Notes: a model not told the origin generated them from the sequence alone. Numbered from the stretch's first letter, positions 1 to 7,819 are shown. The stretch: 8,836 bases of DNA from Conexibacter sp. (GCA_025964295.1 JAOPZD010000154.1:1-8836); one strand, 5' to 3'. Numbers and translations: made by a program.

Positions 1-143
1 CCAAGCTCGCCGCCGCCGCGCCCTACGACGCCGAGCTCGAGCGGCTGGCCGAGCACGCCGCGGCCGAGGGCGAGCGCCTCGGCGCCGGCGGGCCGGTCGA
101 GGTGCTCGTCAAGCGGACGGCCCCCGCGGCCGACGCGACCTAG
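1..143 (+). CDS. 3' end of an unidentified gene (partial)
   Basis: Reading in the frame that ends at the TAG at 141-143 gives 46 codons with no stop back to the window edge. All 46 have G or C in the third position, as in the clear genes of this window, which is the main evidence that it is coding. The visible C-terminus is rich in Ala and Glu (an acidic, probably helical stretch with LERLAEHAAAEGERL), followed by a short strand-like EVLVKRT and a disordered Ala/Pro tail. No family can be named from this piece. Its stop codon overlaps the stop of the convergent VOC gene inside the four bases CTAG, so no room is left for a terminator between them. Confidence 0.7.
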   Translation, partial: KLAAAAPYDAELERLAEHAAAEGERLGAGGPVEVLVKRTAPAADAT

Positions 144-568
144 CGCGGCGGCCCGATGGCCAGCAGCGCGTTGCCGTCCGGGTCGCGCAGGTAGAACATC
201 GGCGGGAACGGGCCGACGACGGCGGCGTCGCCCAGCCGGATCTCGGTGGGCGCGCCTTCGCGGGCGACCGCGTCGTCGACGTCCACCCCGCCCGCGCGCA
301 GCTCGGCGAGCGTGGCGTCGATGTCGTCGGTGGTGAGGATGATCCCGGTCTGGACGCCGGCGCTCGACGGCGATGCGGGCGCCAGGGCGATGCCCGTCGG
401 GCCCGACGGCGGGTAGAGCTCGACCCAGCGGTGGCCCTCGCCGAACGGCGCGTCGGCGCGCTTCTCGAAGCCGAGCGCCTCGTAGAACGCGATCGAGCGG
501 TCCTGGTCGGTCGACGGGACCATGACCAGGTGGATGGCGCTGATGCGGGTGGTCGTCGGGGTGCTCAT
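140..568 (-). CDS. VOC superfamily (glyoxalase/bleomycin-resistance fold) protein
   Basis: A 142-residue protein with one VOC module pair: an N-terminal beta strand ISAIHLVMVPSTD with His13, the helix DRSIAFYEALGF (about 23-34) that typifies this fold, a strand HRWVELYPP, a second half beginning GIILTTDDIDATLAELRAGGVDV (75-97), and the hallmark FYLRDPDGNALLAI near the end (DPDGN at 129-133). The usual metal-binding Glu after the last GN motif is not evident (ALLAIGPPR), so catalysis by a metal site is uncertain. An upstream in-frame ATG at 601 would add 11 residues. I prefer 568 because four of those 11 codons end in T (AGT, GCT, CGT, CAT), unlike the real coding sequence. Neither start has a good SD site. 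It is probably the last gene of the operon CMD-SDR-VOC, and its substrate is unknown. Confidence 0.9.
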   Translation of the reverse strand: MSTPTTTRISAIHLVMVPSTDQDRSIAFYEALGFEKRADAPFGEGHRWVELYPPSGPTGIALAPASPSSAGVQTGIILTTDDIDATLAELRAGGVDVDDAVAREGAPTEIRLGDAAVVGPFPPMFYLRDPDGNALLAIGPPR

Positions 569-611
569 ATGGCTGGGACGAGCGACGACGCCCGAACTCA
601 TCGGCGCGCGG

Positions 612-1394
612 TCAGATGATCACGTTGACGGCGCCGCCGTCCGCCGACCACGCCGCGCCCACGACGTTGGCCGCCCGCTCCGAGCACAGGAAGGCCACGA
701 CGTCGGCGATCTCCTGCGGCGTGCCCAGCTCGCCGCGCGGGAGCTTGGCCGCGGCGGCGGCCAGCGCCTCCTCGCGCGTGATCCCCCGCGCGGCGGCGGC
801 CTGGTCGGCCAGCCCGCCCTCGCCGATCCACAGCGGCGACGTGACCGGCCCGGGCGCGACCGCGTTGACGAGCACGCCCCGCGCGGCGTAGGCGTCGGCG
901 AACGCGCGCGACACCGACAGCTGCCCGGCCTTGGCGACCGAGTAGGCGACGTTGGAGGCCGACGGCCGCTTGCCCGACGACGACGCGACGTTGACGATCC
1001 GGCCCCAGCCCTGCTGCGCCATCCGCGGCGCGGCCAGGCGCATCAGCCGCATCGGCGCCATGACGTTCAGCTCGTGCTGGTCGCGCCAGTCGTCGTCGGT
1101 CAGCTCCTCCAGCGGCGTGTTCTGCGACGTGCCCGCGTTGTTGACCAGGACGTCGAGGCCGCCGAGCTGCTCGACGGCCGTCGCGACGATCCGCTCGACG
1201 CAGTCGGGATCGGTGACGTCGCCGGCCAGCCACTCGGCGCCGAGGTCCTCGGCCGCGGTGCCGAGCCGCTCCTCGCCGCGCGCCACCATGAGCACGCGCG
1301 CGCCCTCGGCGACCAGTCGGCTGCTGACCGCCAGGCCGATGCCCTGGCTCGCGCCGGTCACGACGCAGACGCGGTCGTCCAGTCCCAGATCCAT
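612..1394 (-). CDS. SDR-family NAD(P)-dependent oxidoreductase
   Basis: A 260-residue classical short-chain dehydrogenase/reductase of normal length. The cofactor-binding Rossmann motif TGASQGIG lies at 13-20, the adenine-ring Asp at about 59 (AGDVTD), NNAG at 85-88, and the catalytic tetrad is complete: Asn110, Ser138, Tyr151 and Lys155 (YSVAK). The PGPV segment after the active site and the C-terminal SADGGAV resemble FabG-like members of the family. These members reduce or oxidise a carbonyl/alcohol pair, and the substrate cannot be told from sequence. The basic residue after the second strand (VARGEER) hints at NADP(H) preference, but weakly. It follows the CMD-like gene by 9 bases and precedes the VOC gene, so it is probably cotranscribed. 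No clear SD precedes the ATG, so translation may be coupled to the upstream gene. A biosynthetic fabG role is unlikely given the context. Confidence 0.95.
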   Translation of the reverse strand: MDLGLDDRVCVVTGASQGIGLAVSSRLVAEGARVLMVARGEERLGTAAEDLGAEWLAGDVTDPDCVERIVATAVEQLGGLDVLVNNAGTSQNTPLEELTDDDWRDQHELNVMAPMRLMRLAAPRMAQQGWGRIVNVASSSGKRPSASNVAYSVAKAGQLSVSRAFADAYAARGVLVNAVAPGPVTSPLWIGEGGLADQAAAARGITREEALAAAAAKLPRGELGTPQEIADVVAFLCSERAANVVGAAWSADGGAVNVII

Positions 1395-1403
1395 GGGCGC
1401 AAG

Positions 1404-1961
1404 CTAGCCGACCGGTACGCCGGCCGCCCAGGGCTCGGCCTGCACCGCGAAGGCGCCGCAGGCGAAGGACACCAGGTGGTAGAAGCCGGCGAGGCAGACC
1501 AGCTCGACGAGCTCGTCGTCGGCGTAGGCGGCGCGCAGCGCGGCCCAGGTCGCATCGCTCAGCGCCGCGCTGTCGTGCAGCTCGTCGCACATGGTCACCA
1601 GCAGCGCGTCGCGGGCGTCGAACGCCGGGTCCTCGGCGCCGCCGCTCCACGTCGCGGCCAGCCAGTCCTCGCCGCGCCCCAGCGCCGGGGCGAAGATCGC
1701 GGCGTGCACGCCCCACTCGTAGGCGGCGCCGCAGCGCGCGGTCGTGCGGTGGATGACCGTCTCGCGGTCCGCGGCGTCCAGGCGGCCGAACGACAGCAGC
1801 GACGAGCCGACCTGGCGGAAGCGGTCCAGCAGCGCGTCGTGGTGGGCGAGGGTGCGGAACAGCGCCAGCGGCGGGAGCTCGTGGCCGCCCATCAGGCGGT
1901 CCAGCGCGTGGGCGACGGGCGGGGCGAACGGCGGCTCCAGTGGCGCGAGGCGGGCGGACAT
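1404..1961 (-). CDS. Carboxymuconolactone decarboxylase (CMD)/AhpD-like family protein
   Basis: A 185-residue, mostly helical protein. The segment TTARCGAAYEWGVHAAIFAPALG (Cys77, Tyr81, Glu82, Trp83, His86) matches the signature of one branch of the CMD/AhpD-like superfamily, in which a C-x3-YEW-x2-H pattern replaces the CxxC redox pair of AhpD. Members include true decarboxylases and many uncharacterised proteins acting on peroxides or small cyclic acids, so a precise reaction is not claimed. The start is well supported: GGAGG (bases 1967-1971 on the opposite strand) lies five bases before the ATG. This is the first gene of the three-gene minus-strand operon and is divergent from the HxlR regulator, with a direct repeat centred about 25 bases upstream. 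The conserved Cys and His suggest redox or acid-base chemistry, which is an inference. Confidence 0.88.
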   Translation of the reverse strand: MSARLAPLEPPFAPPVAHALDRLMGGHELPPLALFRTLAHHDALLDRFRQVGSSLLSFGRLDAADRETVIHRTTARCGAAYEWGVHAAIFAPALGRGEDWLAATWSGGAEDPAFDARDALLVTMCDELHDSAALSDATWAALRAAYADDELVELVCLAGFYHLVSFACGAFAVQAEPWAAGVPVG

Positions 1962-1966
1962 GCGAT

Positions 1967-1971
1967 CCTCC
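1967..1971 (-). promoter_or_regulatory. Strong Shine-Dalgarno site of the CMD-like gene
   Basis: The minus strand reads GGAGG followed by ATCGC and then the ATG at 1961. It is one of the best SD sites in the window and fixes the start of the first operon gene. Confidence 0.85.
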
Positions 1972-1975
1972 GTGT

Positions 1976-1992
1976 GGTTCGAATTCCGAAGC
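1976..1992. promoter_or_regulatory. Operator-like repeat, copy 1 (probable HxlR site)
   Basis: GGTTCGAATTCCGAAGC, 17 bp, recurs at 2018-2034 with one mismatch. Its core TTCG-N5-CGAA is an imperfect dyad, as expected for a dimeric winged-helix regulator. It sits just upstream of the SD of the CMD-like gene, where bound protein would block that promoter. Assignment to the adjacent HxlR protein is inferred from position. Confidence 0.6.
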
Positions 1993-1994
1993 GT

Positions 1995-2342
1995 ATGACT
2001 GCCGCCGCCACGGTAGCGGTTCGATTTCCGAAGCACAAGGGGAGACACGCCATCCCGTCCCAGCACCCCATCAACGACCTCCTCGAGCTGCTCGGGCGCC
2101 GCTGGATGCTGCGCGTGCTGTGGGAGCTGCGCGACGAGCCGCTGCCGTTTCGCCGCCTGCGCGAGGCGTGCGACGAGGTCTCCACCAGCGTGCTCAGCCA
2201 GCGGCTGCGCGAGCTGCGCGACGAGGGCCTGGTCGCCGTCGACGGCGCGGGCGCCTACGGGCTGACCGCCGACGGCCGGACGCTCGGCGAGCAGCTCATC
2301 GCGCTCGACGCGTTCGCCCGGCGGCGGGCGCGGCGGCGCTGA
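1995..2342 (+). CDS. HxlR-family winged helix-turn-helix transcriptional regulator
   Basis: A small (115 residues from ATG 1995) DNA-binding protein of the HxlR/MarR-like type. The family pattern is clear: HPINDLLELLGRRWMLRVLWEL, then LPFRRLREACDEVSTSVLSQRLRELRDEGLV, where S-x3-LSQRL is the recognition helix, then a short wing ending YGLTADGRTL. HxlR proteins bind palindromic promoters as dimers, and several sense aldehydes, quinones or thiol stress. The N-terminal sensing Cys of HypR/YodB is absent (HPI replaces the common CPI), and the only Cys is in REACDEV. The first 17 or so codons use ACT, GTA, GTT, CGA, TTT and AGA, which is unlike coding sequence here. A good SD (GGGGAGA, 2039-2045) precedes an in-frame ATC at 2052, so the true protein may be 96 residues. 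It is divergent from the CMD-SDR-VOC operon, which it probably controls. Confidence 0.9.
   Translation: MTAAATVAVRFPKHKGRHAIPSQHPINDLLELLGRRWMLRVLWELRDEPLPFRRLREACDEVSTSVLSQRLRELRDEGLVAVDGAGAYGLTADGRTLGEQLIALDAFARRRARRR
2018..2034. promoter_or_regulatory. Operator-like repeat, copy 2 (probable HxlR site)
   Basis: GGTTCGATTTCCGAAGC is the same orientation and sequence as copy 1 except for one base. The two copies start 42 bp apart, four turns of B-DNA, so they would present the same face of the helix. If the regulator starts at its only canonical start (1995), this copy lies inside its coding region. If it starts at 2052, the copy lies in its leader, which is the more usual place for an operator. 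Confidence 0.6.
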
Positions 2343-2356
2343 GCCGCCCCGGATGG

Positions 2357-2372
2357 GCCGACGGAGGTCGGC
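2357..2372. terminator. Short hairpin between convergent HxlR gene and lepA
   Basis: In the 29-bp gap between the two stop codons, GCCGAC and GTCGGC form a 6-bp stem around a GGAG loop. No T-run follows on either strand, so it is at best a weak two-way terminator. It is listed because nothing else in the gap could end transcription. Confidence 0.3.
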
Positions 2373-4189
2373 TACTTCGTGGGGCGTTCGTCGCCCAACT
2401 CGAGCACCGCGAGGAAGGCCTCCTGGGGCACCTCGATGCGCCCGACCTGCTTCATGCGCTTCTTGCCTTCCTTCTGGCGCTCCAGCAGCTTGCGCTTGCG
2501 GCTGATGTCGCCGCCGTAGCACTTGGCCGTCACGTCCTTGCGGTAGGCCTTGACCGTCTCGCGCGCGACGATCGCCGAGCCGATGGCGGCCTGGATCGGC
2601 ACGTCGAACTGCTGGCGCGGGATCTTCTTGCGCAGCTTCTCGGTGAGGTTGCGGCCGATCTCGTAGGCCTTGTCCTTGTGCACCACCATGGACAGCGCGT
2701 CGACCGGGTCGCCGGCCAGCAGCACGTCGAGCTTGGCGAGGTTCGACGGGCGCAGGCCGAGCACCTCGTAGTCCAGCGACGCGTAGCCGCGGGTGCGGGA
2801 CTTCAGCTGGTCGAAGAAGTCCAGGACGATCTCGCTCAGCGGCAGGTCGTAGTACAGCTGGACGCGGTCGCTGGAGAGGTAGTGCATGCCCGCGTGCTCG
2901 CCGCGGCGCTCCTGGCAGAGCTCCATCGTGACGCCCACGTACTCCTTGGGGAGCAGGATGGAGGCCTTGATGTAGGGCTCGCGGATCTCCTGGATCCGCG
3001 CGGGATCGGGCATGTCGGAGGGGTTGTGGACCTCGACGACGTCGCCGTTGGTCAGCGTCACCTCGAAGCTCACCGACGGCATCGTCGCCATCAGCTCGAG
3101 GTCGTACTCGCGCTCCAGGCGCTCGCGCACGATGTCCATGTGCAGCAACCCCAGGAACCCGCAGCGGAAGCCGAAGCCCAGCGCGTCGGACGTCTCGGGC
3201 TCCCAGGCCAGCGCGGCGTCGTTGAGCGACAGCTTCTCCAAGGCATCGCGGAAGTCGGCGTAGTCGTCGTTCTCGATCGGGAACAGGCCGCAGAAGACCA
3301 TCGGCTTGACCTCGCGGTAGCCGGGCAGCGCCTCGGTCGCCCCGTTGCGCTTGGTCGTCAGCGTGTCGCCGACGCGCAGCTTGGTGACGTCCTTGATGCC
3401 GGTGATCAAGTACCCCACCTCGCCGGCGGCGAGCTCGTCGACCGGGGTCATCGCCGGCGTGAAGAAGCCGATGTCGTCGATCTCGGCCTCGGTCGACGTG
3501 GCGATCGCGCGGATCGCCTCCCCCTTGCGGAAGACCCCGTCGACCACGCGGATGTAGGCCACGACGCCGCGGTACTGGTCGAACTGCGAGTCGAAGATCA
3601 GCCCGCGCGCCGGGGCGCTGCGGTCGCCGCCGGGCGGCGGGACGCGCTCGACGAGCTGCTCGAGCACCTCGGTGACGCCCTCGCCGGTCTTGCCGGAGAT
3701 GATCAGGATCGACTCGGCATCCTCGCCGATCAGCTCGGCGACCTCGCCGGCGACGCGCTCGGGCTCGGCGCCCGGCAGGTCGATCTTGTTCAGGCACGGG
3801 ATCAACTCGAGTCCGGCCTCGACGGCGAGGTAGGTGTTGGCGACGGTCTGGGCCTCGACGCCCTGGGAGGCGTCGACGACGAGCAGCGCCCCCTCGCACG
3901 CGTTGAGGCTGCGCGACACCTCGTAGGTGAAGTCCACGTGCCCGGGCGTGTCGATGAGGTGGAACTGGTAGGTCTTGCCGTCCTTGGCCTCGTAGTAGAC
4001 GCGGACGGCCTGCGACTTGATCGTGATGCCGCGCTCGCGCTCGAGGTCCATCGAGTCCAGCAGCTGCTCGCGCATGTCGCGCGAGGCGACCGTCTTGGTC
4101 ATCTCGAGGATGCGGTCGGCCAGGGTCGACTTGCCGTGGTCGATGTGGGCGATGATCGAGAAGTTGCGGATGAGGCTCTGGTCGGACAA
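2372..4189 (-). CDS. lepA: Elongation factor 4 (LepA), ribosome-associated GTPase
   Basis: A 605-residue translational GTPase of normal LepA length (E. coli about 600). Known LepA proteins bind the ribosome and affect initiation, assembly or back-translocation. The G motifs are intact: AHIDHGKS (14-21), RGITI (53-57), DTPGH (80-84, with the catalytic His84), NKID (134-137) and SGKTG (165-169, with Gly where most have Ala). Domain II follows, then the EF-G-like domains and the LepA-specific basic C-terminus with [23 protein letters not shown]. The reading frame stays open upstream through the neighbouring gene, but homology begins at [19 protein letters not shown]. There is no ATG or GTG there, and the TTG at 4189 is the best start. 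TTG is otherwise a rare Leu codon here, and a loose purine stretch GGGCGG precedes it. It lies 20 bases after the secreted-protein gene and is probably cotranscribed with it. Confidence 0.97.
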   Translation of the reverse strand: MSDQSLIRNFSIIAHIDHGKSTLADRILEMTKTVASRDMREQLLDSMDLERERGITIKSQAVRVYYEAKDGKTYQFHLIDTPGHVDFTYEVSRSLNACEGALLVVDASQGVEAQTVANTYLAVEAGLELIPCLNKIDLPGAEPERVAGEVAELIGEDAESILIISGKTGEGVTEVLEQLVERVPPPGGDRSAPARGLIFDSQFDQYRGVVAYIRVVDGVFRKGEAIRAIATSTEAEIDDIGFFTPAMTPVDELAAGEVGYLITGIKDVTKLRVGDTLTTKRNGATEALPGYREVKPMVFCGLFPIENDDYADFRDALEKLSLNDAALAWEPETSDALGFGFRCGFLGLLHMDIVRERLEREYDLELMATMPSVSFEVTLTNGDVVEVHNPSDMPDPARIQEIREPYIKASILLPKEYVGVTMELCQERRGEHAGMHYLSSDRVQLYYDLPLSEIVLDFFDQLKSRTRGYASLDYEVLGLRPSNLAKLDVLLAGDPVDALSMVVHKDKAYEIGRNLTEKLRKKIPRQQFDVPIQAAIGSAIVARETVKAYRKDVTAKCYGGDISRKRKLLERQKEGKKRMKQVGRIEVPQEAFLAVLELGDERPTK

Positions 4190-4209
4190 GCGGCCGCCCA
4201 GGATAGACG

Positions 4210-6120
4210 TCAGCCGCTCGGGGTCACCGTGACCGTCCCGTCGGTGAAGAAGCCGTCCGTGCCGAGCGTGATCGAGCCGCCCACCGCCTGCGTCCCGCCG
4301 CCCGCGGGCAGCTCGAAGGTCCGTGGCGTCATGCCCATCGGGCTCGTGCCCGCCTGGCCCGGGATCGAGCCACCCTCCGGGCAGGCGACCGTCCACGTGA
4401 CTAGCGTCTGCGCCGTGAAGTCGAGCTCGACCCGGATCCGGTCGTCGGCCACGGCGGTGACCGTCGCCGTCCAGGCGCCGCCGGACTGCGGGTCGACGTA
4501 GGAGCAGTCGAGCTTGGGGGTGGCCGTGAGGTCGGTCCAGCTCACGGGGGCGCTCGCGGTCCAGCGCTCGGGGGTGGCGCCGGCGACCGCCGCGGTCTGG
4601 AGCGTGCCGGTGAGGTGGCCCGTCGCGTCGTGGGTGGCGAAGTGGCCGGTCTCGTGGTCGTCGAGCGTGACGGTGTAGGGGCCCTGGTCCTCGGTGAGGT
4701 CGCCGGCGGCGGTCTTCTTGCCCGCCTTGCTCAGCGCGACGAGCTTCCAGCTCGACTTGGCGGGCTTGGCGGCCGGCGCGGTCAAGGTGAAGTCCTTGGT
4801 CCCGTTGGCGGGCAGCGGCGCGCTGCCGGGCTCCAGCGACTTGGTGCCCGTCGCGGTGAGGTTGGCGGAGGCGGGCGCGCCGCTGGCGGCGCGCGCGTTC
4901 CTGGCCGTGACGGTCGTCGTCTCGCCCGCCCTGAGCTTGGCCTTGGCCGGGGCGGCATCGATCTTGAGGCACTTCTCCTGGTCGTACCAGACCTTCTGCA
5001 CGCGGTCGGCGGCGACCTTGCGGACGTACTCGACGACGGCCAGCGTCGCGATCATCGACGCCACGTTGGTGGCGATCATGCCCTTGACGTTGTCGATCGA
5101 GCGCAGATCCCAGAGGCTGCCGCCGTCGCGCTCGAAGTTGACGCCGACGTGCGGGCCGAAGATCCCGCCGTGGCCGTTGTCGAGCCGGCCGAGGTCGCGC
5201 ACGAGCGCCGCGCCGGTGTCCTTGGCGCCGAGGATGCCCTCGGTGCCGAAGCCCGCGCCGAGCCGCCGCCCGCGCCAGGTCTCGGTGGAGCGGCCGGTGC
5301 CGCCGACCTGGAACTCGGTCTGGACGTCGACGTCGTCGATCGTGTGCCAGCGGGCGTCGTCGCCGACGGCCAGGTTGTAGGTGGCGTCGATCTTGGCCGA
5401 GAGCGTGACGACCGTGCTCCCCACCGTGAGCGTCAGCTTGCCGCCGGCCTTCAGCACGCCCTTGACCTTGCCGGTGGCGTCCGGGCAGTTGTTGGGGAGG
5501 TCGGTGAAGGCCAGCTCGACCTTGATGCGGCCGTCCTTGACCTCGGCGGGCAGCTCGACGCCCGCCTTGCCCTTGATCAGCTGGTCGAGGCCCCCGCGGG
5601 TGAACGACCCCTCGATCGTCGCCTTGCCCGCGTAGCCGGTCTGGCTGCCGTCGTCGACGGCGCCGAAGTCGCTCTTGAAGTCGACGTCGACGCCCGTGCC
5701 GGGCGAATAGGTGTCGGCCTTGGCGTCGGCGGCGACCGCGCGGTTGCGCCACGAGCCGAGGGCGATGGCCACCATCTTGCTCGTGCGCCTGGCGCCGATC
5801 TTGCGGTCCAGGCGCGCCAGCGCGCCGGGGACGACGTCCAGGACGTTCTCGAGCTGGTCGGCGGTGGCGCCCAGCTGCCCGCCCGGCGTCGCCCGGGGTG
5901 CGGGGATCGCCTTGGCCGGGATGCGCTTGGGCGCGGTGCACTTCAGCCGGCCCTTGCCGTCGTAGGCCAGGCGCGCGTGCTTGCCCGAGCCCTTGACGAC
6001 CGGGACCTTGCCGGCCGCGCAGCGGCTCTTCTTGGCCTTCTTGGCGTCGGCCGCGCCGGGCGCGAGCGCCAGCAGGACCAGCGCGAGGATGGCGACGAGC
6101 GAGCGGCGGCGGCGGATCAC
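4210..6120 (-). CDS. Secreted protein of unknown function
   Basis: A 636-residue protein with a textbook signal peptide: MIRRRR, a hydrophobic core [13 protein letters not shown], then PGAADA with likely cleavage after Ala26. The mature part starts with a basic Lys-rich segment with two Cys (34 and 61), and six Cys remain in total, an even number compatible with disulfides outside the cell. The middle (about 130-330) is beta-rich with alternating polar and hydrophobic residues. A later part (around 385-460, with [21 protein letters not shown]) looks like an Ig-like beta-sandwich. No catalytic motif, anchor or sortase signal is visible. The GTG at 6120 is preferred over the TTG at 6156 because GGAGAGA precedes it by nine bases and the extra codons include TCA and AGA. 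It lies between murJ and lepA, but nothing links it functionally to either. It may be lineage-specific. Confidence 0.85.
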   Translation of the reverse strand: MIRRRRSLVAILALVLLALAPGAADAKKAKKSRCAAGKVPVVKGSGKHARLAYDGKGRLKCTAPKRIPAKAIPAPRATPGGQLGATADQLENVLDVVPGALARLDRKIGARRTSKMVAIALGSWRNRAVAADAKADTYSPGTGVDVDFKSDFGAVDDGSQTGYAGKATIEGSFTRGGLDQLIKGKAGVELPAEVKDGRIKVELAFTDLPNNCPDATGKVKGVLKAGGKLTLTVGSTVVTLSAKIDATYNLAVGDDARWHTIDDVDVQTEFQVGGTGRSTETWRGRRLGAGFGTEGILGAKDTGAALVRDLGRLDNGHGGIFGPHVGVNFERDGGSLWDLRSIDNVKGMIATNVASMIATLAVVEYVRKVAADRVQKVWYDQEKCLKIDAAPAKAKLRAGETTTVTARNARAASGAPASANLTATGTKSLEPGSAPLPANGTKDFTLTAPAAKPAKSSWKLVALSKAGKKTAAGDLTEDQGPYTVTLDDHETGHFATHDATGHLTGTLQTAAVAGATPERWTASAPVSWTDLTATPKLDCSYVDPQSGGAWTATVTAVADDRIRVELDFTAQTLVTWTVACPEGGSIPGQAGTSPMGMTPRTFELPAGGGTQAVGGSITLGTDGFFTDGTVTVTPSG

Positions 6121-6183
6121 GGCGCCGAGTCTCTCCGCGCGGTGCGGTGACTGCAAGGGCGGCGGCGGCCGGTCGTGGCCCGG

Positions 6184-6207
6184 GAGCCCGGGGCTCGCGC
6201 CGGGCTC
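6184..6207 (-). terminator. GC hairpin overlapping the murJ stop codon
   Basis: GAGCCCGG (6184-6191) and CCGGGCTC (6200-6207) form a perfect 8-bp stem with an 8-base loop, including two bases of the murJ stop (6206-6208). No T-tract follows on the minus strand, so it may protect the 3' end or pause polymerase rather than terminate. The rest of the 85-bp gap to the secreted-protein gene holds no other clear signal. Confidence 0.35.
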
Positions 6208-7810
6208 AGCCGCGCGCGGCGAGCCGCGTCCGGACCATCCGGCGCAGCTGCTCGGCCTCGGGCACGCGCATCGCCAGCACGACCCAGACGTAGGCCGCGG
6301 CGCCGATCGCCAGGCCGCCGCCGACCGACAGGAGCTGGCCGAAGAGGCTCCGCCCGAAGAGCCAGTCCAGCGCCGCCCACGACACCCAGGCCGCGATCCC
6401 GAACCAGGCCGCGGCGATCAGCATCCCGAACACGATCTCCGACGTCGCGCGGAGGTTGAGGCGCCCTTCGACCTGGCCGCGCAGGACGTAGAACTGCGCG
6501 GCGGCCATGACGATGTCGGCGATCGCGGTGCCCGCCACGATCCCGCCGATCCCGAGCCCCATCGCCACGAAGATGATCGAGACGCCGATGTTGACGATCA
6601 GGTTGCCGACGCTCAGGTAGGTCACCAACCACGGGCGCTGGAGGCTGAAGAACGTGCGGGTCAGCAGCAGGTTGACGCCGCTGAACGGCAGGCTGAACGA
6701 GAACCAGAACAGCGCGGTGGCGACCAGCTTGGTGTCGTCGGCGTTGAACTCGCCGCGCTGGAAGACCAGGCGCGTGATCGGCTCGGCGAGGACGAGCGTC
6801 GCCGCGGTCGCCGGGAGCAGCAGCAGGAAGATCAGGCGCAGGCCGTTGTCGACGGTGGCGCGGAGCGCCGGGAGGTCCCGGCGCGCGGCGAGGCGGCTCA
6901 GCTGCGGGAAGAGGACGGTCGCGATCGCGACCGAGAACATGCCCTGCGGGAGCATGTAGATGCGGAACGCGGCGTCGATCGCGCGCGGCGCCTGGACCGA
7001 GACGTAGCCGCCGAGGATCGAGTTGGCGAAGACGTTGAAGTTGATCAGGCCCAGGCCGAGCGTCACCGGCAGCATCAGCACGAAGACGCGCCGGACGCGG
7101 GGGTCCTTGTAGTCGAAGGTGAACTCGAAGTGGAAGCCGATGGTCCGCAGGACCGGCAGGGCCATCGCGAACTGGACGACCGTGCCGACGAGGATCCCGA
7201 CGGCGTAGGCGTACAGGTCGTCGGCGAACAGCGGCCGGGCGAAGACCAGGAACACCATGATGACCACGTTCCACACCAGCGGCGAGAGCGCCGGGATCGT
7301 GAAGTGGTCGTAGGCCTGGAGGATCCCGACGATCAGCCCGTTGAGGCCGAGGATCAGGACGATCGGGAACATCACGCGGCTGAGCCCGATCGCCAGCGTG
7401 TCCATCGCGTGCGTGAACTCGCTGCCGGTGAAGATCGGGACGATGAAGCCGGCGCTGAGGATGAACAGCGCGCAGATCGCGCCCAGCGCGGCGAGCATCA
7501 CCATGAACAACGTCGAGGCGAGCTGGAACGCCTCGCGCTTGCGGTCCTCCTCGAGCAGCTCGGTGAAGACCGGGACGAACGCGGCGCTGAGGGCCGAGTC
7601 GGCGAACAGGCTGCGGACGACGTTCGGGATGTAGAAGGCGAGCGTGAACGCGCTGAACGCGGGGCTCAGGCCGAAGTAGCTGGAGGCGAGCACCTCGCGC
7701 ATCAGCCCGGCGACGCGGCTGAGGCCGGTGAGGACCGAGAAGATCGCGGTGTTGCGCGCGAACGAGCGGCGGCGCGGCATCGCCGGCGTGGGTGGTGCCT
7801 CGCTCGTCAC
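6206..7810 (-). CDS. murJ: Lipid II flippase MurJ (MviN family)
   Basis: A 534-residue integral membrane protein of the MOP superfamily that flips lipid II across the cytoplasmic membrane for peptidoglycan synthesis. The N-terminal signature is clear: SVLTGLSRVAGLMREVLASSYFG (Arg32, Arg38), then FYIPNVVRSLFADSALSAAFVPVF (Arg66), matching the conserved SR, RD/RE and PN..R.LFAEGA..AFVP pattern of MurJ with its cavity arginines. Many hydrophobic segments follow, consistent with the expected 13-14 helices, plus NVFANSILGGYVS and YMLPQGMFSVAIATVLFPQLS as typical internal blocks. Length is normal, and there is none of the long C-terminal pseudokinase tail seen in mycobacterial MviN. GTG 7810 is chosen because a TAGCAT element lies nine bases upstream. 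ATG 7780 (MPRRRSFARNT) is an alternative, as no SD supports either. It is divergent from rpsT. Confidence 0.95.
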   Translation of the reverse strand: MTSEAPPTPAMPRRRSFARNTAIFSVLTGLSRVAGLMREVLASSYFGLSPAFSAFTLAFYIPNVVRSLFADSALSAAFVPVFTELLEEDRKREAFQLASTLFMVMLAALGAICALFILSAGFIVPIFTGSEFTHAMDTLAIGLSRVMFPIVLILGLNGLIVGILQAYDHFTIPALSPLVWNVVIMVFLVFARPLFADDLYAYAVGILVGTVVQFAMALPVLRTIGFHFEFTFDYKDPRVRRVFVLMLPVTLGLGLINFNVFANSILGGYVSVQAPRAIDAAFRIYMLPQGMFSVAIATVLFPQLSRLAARRDLPALRATVDNGLRLIFLLLLPATAATLVLAEPITRLVFQRGEFNADDTKLVATALFWFSFSLPFSGVNLLLTRTFFSLQRPWLVTYLSVGNLIVNIGVSIIFVAMGLGIGGIVAGTAIADIVMAAAQFYVLRGQVEGRLNLRATSEIVFGMLIAAAWFGIAAWVSWAALDWLFGRSLFGQLLSVGGGLAIGAAAYVWVVLAMRVPEAEQLRRMVRTRLAARG

Positions 7811-7819
7811 TGGCGCCGG

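Noticed and set aside
1404..3899. A continuous minus-strand frame from within lepA through the HxlR gene to the CMD-like gene
   Set aside because: Only its last 185 codons resemble a real protein; a strong SD and ATG at 1961 mark the true start.
1940..4501. 853-residue plus-strand open frame across lepA
   Set aside because: Antisense shadow of lepA, made open by high GC. The protein is low-complexity (Arg, Ala, Gly, Asp, Leu) with no family signature, while lepA is unmistakable on the other strand.
2372..5941. A continuous minus-strand frame that would fuse lepA to 580 upstream residues
   Set aside because: The upstream part is the wrong frame of the secreted-protein gene. LepA homology starts only near 4189, so this is not a real fusion.
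4615..6150. 511-residue plus-strand open frame opposite the secreted-protein gene
   Set aside because: Composition is typical of an antisense frame. The minus strand has a signal peptide, sensible protein sequence and consistent codon use.
6157..6205. Possible standard terminator after murJ
   Set aside because: The hairpin at 6184-6207 is perfect but no T-run follows on the minus strand, so a confident terminator call is not justified.
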